Below, piece after piece: positions 6,451-10,414 of a DNA stretch of 10,414 nucleotides. A program made the position numbers and the translations under genes. Each line of letters opens with the position of its first letter. The stretch's first letter is position 1. This stretch comes from Clostridiales bacterium (GTDB lineage: Bacteria > Bacillota > Clostridia > Monoglobales > Monoglobaceae). The notes under the pieces were generated by a model. That model made no database searches. It was not told the origin of the DNA and worked only from the letters and a program-made list of their open reading frames with translations. The stretch is taken from positions 1 through 10,414 of the forward strand of contig JAEDLZ010000045.1 in assembly GCA_016303265.1 (NCBI GenBank). The letters are read 5' to 3'.

Positions 6451-7581
6451 ATGTTTACAATTAAGAAAAAGGAAGGTGCGGCAAGACGGGGCGAGTTTAA
6501 AACCGTCCACGGCACGATTCAGACCCCGGTTTTTATGAATGTCGGTACTGCCGCGGCAATAAAGGGGGCATTGTCTGCCTTTGACCTGAAGGAAATCGGC
6601 TGTCAGGTGGAACTGTCAAACACATACCACCTGCATTTAAGACCGGGCGACGAAGTTGTGCGCAAAATGGGCGGATTGCATAAATTCATGAACTGGGACG
6701 GACCTATACTCACAGACAGTGGCGGATTTCAGGTATTTTCCTTGGCAAAATTGAGAAAAATAAAGGAAGAAGGAGTATATTTTTCCTCCCACATAGACGG
6801 CAGAAGAATTTTTATGGGACCTGAGGAGAGTATGCAGATTCAGTCCAATCTTGGCTCAACGATTGCCATGGCGTTTGACGAATGTGTGGAAAATCCGTGC
6901 GAGAAGGAATACGCAAAAGAAGCGTCAGAGCGGACGATTCGCTGGCTTAAACGCTGCCGGGCGGAAATGACGCGGCTAAACAGCCTGCCCGACACGGTCA
7001 ATCCGAATCAGATGCTGTTCGGCATCAATCAGGGCTGTACCTATCGGGATTTAAGAATTGAAAACATGAAGGCTGTTGCGGAAATCGATTTGGACGGAGT
7101 TGCAATAGGCGGACTTGCAGTGGGCGAACCGGCTGAGGTTATGTATGATATAATTGAGGCGGTGGAGCCCTTTGCTCCCGCTGAAAAGCCGAGGTATCTT
7201 ATGGGAGTGGGGACGCCTGTTAATATAATTGAGAGCGTTTACCGGGGCGTTGATTTCTTTGACTGCGTCATGCCCAGCAGAAACGCCAGACATGGGCACT
7301 TGTTCACATCGGAAGGAATACGCAACATAATGAATGCAAAATACGAAACGGATGAAAAGCCGATTGACCCAAGCTGCGGCTGCCCGACCTGCCGGAATTT
7401 TTCAAGAAGCTATATAAGACATCTCTTCAAAGCGGGAGAAATGCTTGGTATGCGCCTTGCGGTGACGCATAATTTGTATTTCTACAATAACCTTATGCGG
7501 GAAATAAGAGATGCTCTGGATGAAGGCAGGTTTGGCGAGTACCGAAAAGAGAAAATTGATATTCTCGGAAAAAGAATTTAA
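6451..7581 (+). CDS. tgt: tRNA-guanine transglycosylase
   Basis: Tgt exchanges guanine 34 of GUN-anticodon tRNAs for preQ1, the step before QueA. The 376-residue protein is the bacterial type. Asp89 in TDSGGFQVFSL is the expected acid/base residue and Asp271 in FDCVMPSRNARHG is the nucleophile. The zinc site is complete: CGCPTC with Cys309, Cys311 and Cys314, plus His340. The substrate-pocket segment GGLAVGEP (220-227) is present. GGAGGA (6439-6444) supports the start. An 11-bp inverted repeat with no T-run follows the stop. No preQ1 synthesis gene and no preQ1 riboswitch are seen, so the cell may import preQ1 or queuine, or make preQ1 from another locus. Confidence 0.98.
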   Translation: MFTIKKKEGAARRGEFKTVHGTIQTPVFMNVGTAAAIKGALSAFDLKEIGCQVELSNTYHLHLRPGDEVVRKMGGLHKFMNWDGPILTDSGGFQVFSLAKLRKIKEEGVYFSSHIDGRRIFMGPEESMQIQSNLGSTIAMAFDECVENPCEKEYAKEASERTIRWLKRCRAEMTRLNSLPDTVNPNQMLFGINQGCTYRDLRIENMKAVAEIDLDGVAIGGLAVGEPAEVMYDIIEAVEPFAPAEKPRYLMGVGTPVNIIESVYRGVDFFDCVMPSRNARHGHLFTSEGIRNIMNAKYETDEKPIDPSCGCPTCRNFSRSYIRHLFKAGEMLGMRLAVTHNLYFYNNLMREIRDALDEGRFGEYRKEKIDILGKRI

Positions 7582-7582
7582 A

Positions 7583-7610
7583 TATTTTGCAAGAAAACAC
7601 TTGCAAAATA
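7583..7610. repeat. 11-bp perfect inverted repeat overlapping the yajC promoter
   Basis: TATTTTGCAAG (7583-7593) and CTTGCAAAATA (7600-7610) are perfect reverse complements around AAAACA. The left arm starts two bases after the tgt stop. The right arm contains the -35 box of the yajC promoter. With no T-run it is a poor terminator, so it may be an operator site or a 3'-end stabiliser. Confidence 0.65.
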
Positions 7611-7629
7611 CAGGAAAACAGGGTATAAT
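7601..7629 (+). promoter_or_regulatory. Sigma-A-type promoter of yajC
   Basis: TTGCAA (7601-7606), a 17-base spacer and a perfect TATAAT (7624-7629). Transcription should begin near 7636, about 23 bases before the ATG. The -35 is only 4 of 6 and lies in an inverted-repeat arm, which would suit a regulated promoter. Confidence 0.65.
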
Positions 7630-7658
7630 CATAAAAAAGCTTTATTGGAGGTAAGAAA

Positions 7659-8033
7659 ATGTTAGAAACAGTAGTTTATGCAGCGGGCGAAACCGCTGAA
7701 CAGGCAAGTATGTGGCCTTCAATTATTATGATAGTTGCAATGCTTGCAATTTTTTGGTTTATATTGATAAGACCGCAAAAAAAGAAAGAAAAGGAACTTA
7801 AAAATATGCTTGCCGCACTTAAGGTTGGCGATGAGGTCGCAACAATAGGCGGTATTCACGGCAAAATCGTTAAAATTAAGGACGAGCTGTTCGTTATCGA
7901 ATCAGGCGTTGGCAACAATAAATCAACAATTACGGTTGACCGCGGGTCTGTTGCAAGATTTTTAAAGCAGGCGCCGGAGAATAAGACTTCCGATGAATTG
8001 TCGGAAGCGCCGTCAGAGGATAATAAGGAATAA
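7659..8033 (+). CDS. yajC: Preprotein translocase accessory subunit YajC
   Basis: YajC is a small single-span membrane protein that associates with SecDF and YidC at the Sec translocon. The 124-residue protein has a short acidic extracytoplasmic start, one membrane segment (about 20-37), the family hallmark IRPQKKKEKE (37-46), then a compact beta domain with VGDEVATIGGIHGKIV (56-71). The C-terminal tail from 105 is acidic and probably disordered. GGAGG (7647-7651) fits the start. secD lies downstream, interrupted by the TIGR04086-type gene and the SecD-head lipoprotein unit. A strong terminator hairpin follows the stop. Confidence 0.96.
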   Translation: MLETVVYAAGETAEQASMWPSIIMIVAMLAIFWFILIRPQKKKEKELKNMLAALKVGDEVATIGGIHGKIVKIKDELFVIESGVGNNKSTITVDRGSVARFLKQAPENKTSDELSEAPSEDNKE

Positions 8034-8040
8034 GAAGCAT

Positions 8041-8085
8041 CTCCGAATCATATATTTTACAAAGATTATGATTCGGAGGTTTTTT
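8041..8085 (+). terminator. Terminator after yajC whose stem contains the next gene's ribosome site
   Basis: CTCCGAATCATA (8041-8052) pairs perfectly with TATGATTCGGAG (8067-8078) over 12 bp with a 14-nt loop. TTTTTT follows (8080-8085), and ATG of the next gene starts at 8086. The ribosome site CGGAGG (8074-8079) sits in the right arm and the T-run is its six-base spacer. The hairpin can therefore both end transcription and block translation initiation. Confidence 0.85.
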
Positions 8086-8499
8086 ATGTCAAGGACGGGT
8101 TATATAAAAGATAATACGGAAACAAAAAGATTCGATATCGTACATACTGTCAAATGCCTTGTAATGTCGTATCTCCTGTCGGTAATACTTTTGTTTATTT
8201 TGTCGGTAATTGCCGCGGCAAAGGACCTGAGCGGAGAAACGGTAAATATCTGCATAACGGTTATAACGGGAATAAGTGTGATATTCTGTGGATTTATGAC
8301 GGCAAGAGGAGCTGTCCGCGGAGGACTTATAAACGGAACGGCGGCAGGACTGCTGTATACGATTCTGCTTTACGCCGTCGGAAGCATAGTAAACGGAAGC
8401 CTTGCCTTTAACGCCGCAACCGTGACAGCGCTTATCGTGGGGATAGTATGCGGAGCGGTAGGCGGAGTTTTGGGAATAAATACACGAAAAAGAAGATAA
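8086..8499 (+). CDS. TIGR04086-type four-helix membrane protein
   Basis: The 137-residue protein is mostly hydrophobic, with membrane segments near 22-45, 53-74, 81-104 and 112-131, and a basic C-terminus (TRKRR). The glycine-rich helices and the position right after yajC match the TIGR04086 family of Clostridia, whose function is unknown. A longer reading from 7993 is rejected: it runs over the end of yajC and lacks a ribosome site, whereas CGGAGG lies six bases before 8086. That ribosome site is buried in the terminator stem, so expression probably depends on the hairpin opening or on readthrough. A link to Sec export is suggested only by location. Confidence 0.8.
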   Translation: MSRTGYIKDNTETKRFDIVHTVKCLVMSYLLSVILLFILSVIAAAKDLSGETVNICITVITGISVIFCGFMTARGAVRGGLINGTAAGLLYTILLYAVGSIVNGSLAFNAATVTALIVGIVCGAVGGVLGINTRKRR

Positions 8500-8502
8500 A
8501 TA

Positions 8503-8531
8503 TTGACATAAGAAGCAAAATGCCTTATACT
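8503..8531 (+). promoter_or_regulatory. Strong sigma-A-type promoter of the SecD-head unit
   Basis: TTGACA (8503-8508), exactly 17 bases, then TATACT (8526-8531), starting three bases after the previous gene's stop. The transcript would begin near 8538 and run through the SecD-like remnant into the lipoprotein gene, up to the terminator at 9751. Confidence 0.8.
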
Positions 8532-8562
8532 GTAAGCATATGTTGAAAAAAGGAGCAAACAA

Positions 8563-8912
8563 ATGAAAAAATTCGGGCAATGATTGCTTTTGCTGTTATT
8601 GCGGCGTTGACGGTTTGTTTCGGAGGCTGCAAATGCAGGCAAGAAAATTTACATAACAGTAAACGGGGAAATTGTTTCCGCCCCCACGGTTCAGAGCACA
8701 ATCAATGACACAACCTGCGTTATAACGGGTGATTTCGCTAAGGAAGAAGCGCAGATGCTTGCTTCGCAAATCAAGTCGGGTCAGCTTCCTTTCAGCCTTA
8801 AGGTTATGGAGCAAGAGCTGTAAACGCAACTCTCGGTGCAGACGCTCTTAAGCGTGCGGTTACGGACTTGATATGCGGCGAAGCGGAAAATAGGTTTACA
8901 CAAGAGGTATGA
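8563..8912 (+). pseudogene. Frameshifted SecD-like lipoprotein remnant
   Basis: AGGAG (8551-8555) and ATG (8563) begin a reading that stops after six codons. Re-reading one base back in the A6 run (8566-8571) gives a lipoprotein signal ending in the lipobox FGGC (8619-8630). The original frame then resumes and encodes a SecD P1-head second half, including KKIYITVNGEIVSAPTV and VITGDFAKEEAQMLASQI, up to TAA at 8821-8823. The first head half (the FTxEGxxAFAxAT region) is missing. A third stretch in the lipobox frame (8811-8912) reads VNATLGADALKRAV, the linker that enters the second helix of true SecD, then ends with no helix. Three frames in 350 bases indicate decay of a SecD-derived copy. Sequencing error or recoding at the A6 run could explain one break, not all. 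Confidence 0.75.
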
Positions 8913-8919
8913 TGGAAAA

Positions 8920-9741
8920 ATGAAAAAAGTTAAAGCAATAACAATTATGATGATATTGATACTGGCGGCGGTTTTCGTATCGGGCTGTTCCGATAATGGC
9001 GCAGGTGAAGAAATCAAAGCAGGACCTATATCCTTTGTGGATGAAGAAGGGCATATTCTGTTAGACGGAAGCCAAATTAAAAAAGCGATTGGAATTCTCG
9101 GCGGCAGTGAGTATGCGGTTGAGATAATATTTACCGAAGACGGTCAGGCTGCCTTTGCCAAAGCCACAGAGGACAATATAGGCAGGCAAATAATTATTAA
9201 GGTGGGAGATCAGATTATTTCCGAGTCGGAAATTACGGAAAAGCTTGATATTGATAAATGCGTTATCAGAGGAAATTACACCAAGGATAAGGTTGATAAA
9301 ATAGTTGACGCAATAAATCAGGGGTTAAGCTCAAAAAAGACGGGTACTGCCGATAATACGGACGAGGAAAAGACGGAGGGAGAAAACGAGGAGTCCGATT
9401 CGCCGGGAAATAAGGAGGAAGCCTCAAAAGATCAGGTGACCTTTACCGATGAAAACGGAGCAGTACTTTTAAGTGGCAGTCATATCAAAAAAGTATCCGG
9501 CGCCGAAAACAGCGGCAAATACGGAATTAAATTTGAATTTACGGAAGAAGGAAGGGCGGCGTTTGCCGATGCTACGGCGAATAATATCGGTCGGGTGATT
9601 TATGTAAAGCTTGGAGATAGGGTTATATCAAAAATCGGGGTATCTCAGCAAATAGATTCGGACACCTGCGTTATATCGGGCAGTTTCACAAAGGAAAGCC
9701 TGAAAGAAACGGTAGACGCCATAAACGAAGGACTTAAATGA
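8920..9741 (+). CDS. Lipoprotein with two tandem SecD P1-head domains
   Basis: The 273-residue protein starts with a lipoprotein signal (1-22) and lipobox VSGC with acylated Cys23, so it should sit on the outer face of the membrane. Two homologous units follow, about 36-135 and 172-272, joined by an acidic, probably flexible linker. Both share FxDExG...LLxGSxIKK, FTE(D/E)G(Q/R)AAFA, ATxxNIGR, CVIxG and VDAIN. The layout matches the head of the SecD periplasmic domain P1, and the units begin like FYDENG in the neighbouring secD. The SAP motif after the VIS strand of SecD is replaced (IISES, VISKI). No RND-type membrane helices are present. A role as an extracytoplasmic export helper is inferred from ancestry and location only. 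GAGG lies 12 bases upstream, a weak ribosome site. Confidence 0.85.
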   Translation: MKKVKAITIMMILILAAVFVSGCSDNGAGEEIKAGPISFVDEEGHILLDGSQIKKAIGILGGSEYAVEIIFTEDGQAAFAKATEDNIGRQIIIKVGDQIISESEITEKLDIDKCVIRGNYTKDKVDKIVDAINQGLSSKKTGTADNTDEEKTEGENEESDSPGNKEEASKDQVTFTDENGAVLLSGSHIKKVSGAENSGKYGIKFEFTEEGRAAFADATANNIGRVIYVKLGDRVISKIGVSQQIDSDTCVISGSFTKESLKETVDAINEGLK

Positions 9742-9750
9742 TAAATAGCC

Positions 9751-9776
9751 AAAAGCCGCCGTAACGGCGGCTTTTT
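9751..9776. terminator. Intrinsic terminator of the SecD-head unit
   Basis: GCCGCCG (9755-9761) pairs with CGGCGGC (9765-9771) around TAA, flanked by AAAA and TTTTT, so the stem extends to 11 bp. It starts ten bases after the lipoprotein stop and separates this unit from secD. The A and T flanks would let it work in both directions. Confidence 0.93.
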
Positions 9777-9820
9777 CGCTGATTACGGAAATTCAGAAGC
9801 AATAAATTTAACAAAAAGTC

Positions 9821-9849
9821 TTGACTAAATCAGAAGAAAAATATATAAT
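9821..9849 (+). promoter_or_regulatory. Sigma-A-type promoter of secD
   Basis: TTGACT (9821-9826), a 17-base spacer and a perfect TATAAT (9844-9849). Transcription should start near 9856, leaving a leader of about 130 nt before the GTG start of secD. Confidence 0.8.
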
Positions 9850-9855
9850 AAAAGA

Positions 9856-9986
9856 ACATGGGCAATTGTAAGGAACTGCTCATATGAAACGGTAAATAAT
9901 TAAAATTTAATACTTTCAGCTCATAAGCATGAGGCACGGGGCATTCGCTTTTATGCCCGGGGTAGTATGACAAAGGAGGAAATGAA
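9856..9986 (+). promoter_or_regulatory. Structured 5' leader of secD
   Basis: Two hairpins are visible: CTCAT/ATGAG (9920-9924 with 9929-9933) and GGGCAT/ATGCCC (9939-9944 with 9953-9958). Earlier copies of the left-arm sequences, GGGCA (9860-9864) and GCTCAT (9878-9883), could compete for the same right arms. The ribosome site GGAGG (9975-9979) lies seven bases before the GTG. The layout would allow switching, but it does not match a riboswitch class recognised here. Confidence 0.45.
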
Positions 9987-10414
9987 GTGTCGAAAAGTAT
10001 TATAAAACTTTCAGCGGTAATTATAATCATCGCAGTGCTTACTTGGCTGGCAATATGCGGTGTACAGTTTACCGACACAAAACAAATTTACGGAATAACA
10101 AGTGAAGGCGGCATAACGCAGGGCCTTGACTTAAACGGCGGGTCCGTTATCGTATTCAAAGCGGACAAGACAAATCCTTCATCGGAGGATATGAACACGG
10201 CTGCGGCGGTTCTTCAAACCCGTCTTACAAATCTGGGATACACGGAGGCCGAGGTAACAATTCAGGGCGATAATTCCATAAGAGTTGAAATCCCGTCTTT
10301 CTCAAATCCGGAGGAGGCGGCGGAAACCCTCGGCGCAACAGCACAGCTTAAGTTTTACGATGAAAACGGATTTGATACAACAGGCAATATCCTTGAAGGC
10401 GCCGAAGCTGTTAT
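9987..10414 (+). CDS. secD: Protein translocase subunit SecD, 5' part
   Basis: SecD, with SecF, uses the proton-motive force to help pull secreted proteins across the membrane after SecA-driven translocation. Only the first 142 residues are inside the window. They show the first membrane helix (about 5-26), the conserved D1 motif GITQGLDLNGGSVIVF (42-57), and the start of the large periplasmic P1 domain with a ferredoxin-like base (AAVLQTRLTNLGYTEAEV, 73-90). FYDENGFDTTGNI (123-135) is where the head subdomain begins, and it matches the repeat starts of the upstream lipoprotein. The start is GTG at 9987, with GGAGG seven bases before it; the nearby ATG at 9982 is in another frame that soon stops. 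Whether secF is fused or separate lies beyond the edge. Confidence 0.93.
   Translation, partial: MSKSIIKLSAVIIIIAVLTWLAICGVQFTDTKQIYGITSEGGITQGLDLNGGSVIVFKADKTNPSSEDMNTAAAVLQTRLTNLGYTEAEVTIQGDNSIRVEIPSFSNPEEAAETLGATAQLKFYDENGFDTTGNILEGAEAV

Noticed and set aside
7993..8499. Longer start for the four-helix membrane protein
   Set aside because: The extension overlaps the end of yajC and reads through the terminator hairpin as a basic, low-complexity stretch; the ATG at 8086 has the only good ribosome site.
9858..9887. Nine-residue leader peptide reading in the secD leader
   Set aside because: The ATG lies within two bases of the predicted transcript start with no ribosome site, and the peptide has no arrest-like or repeated-codon signal.

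Overview
The window looks like chromosomal DNA from a member of the class Clostridia (Firmicutes). This is inferred from the Gram-positive Shine-Dalgarno sites, consensus sigma-A promoters, a SpoIID sporulation-type protein, an archaeal/fungal-type aspartate-semialdehyde dehydrogenase next to dapA and dapB, and a spoIID-queA-tgt-yajC-TIGR04086-secD gene order. The genus cannot be named from the sequence alone.

Left edge (1-483): a 66-residue protein resembling a minimal ImmA/IrrE domain whose zinc motif is degenerate, then a chain of hairpins and a degenerate 23-24 nt tandem repeat. The outermost repeat unit looks like the terminator of the leftward operon. Minus strand (484-3914): a lysine/diaminopimelate operon transcribed right to left from a perfect TTGACA-N17-TATAAT promoter, in the order asd, dapA, dapB, then a stand-alone tandem-ACT protein like the regulatory half of aspartate kinase. 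The 3' end of dapA has been partly duplicated just before dapB.

Plus strand (3857-8085): a face-to-face promoter region leads into spoIID, queA and tgt; the last two make the queuosine tRNA modification. yajC follows with its own promoter. A terminator hairpin after yajC also buries the ribosome binding site of the next gene, a TIGR04086-type four-helix membrane protein.

Plus strand (8503-10414): a separate transcription unit lies between that gene and secD. It starts at a strong promoter, runs through a frameshifted SecD-like remnant, then encodes an intact lipoprotein made of two copies of the SecD periplasmic head (P1-head) domain with no transport helices, and ends at a strong intrinsic terminator. 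secD follows with its own promoter, a roughly 130-nt leader with alternative pairings and a GTG start, and runs off the right edge. The SecD-head lipoprotein and its decayed neighbour, placed inside the yajC-secD export locus, are the most unusual content here.
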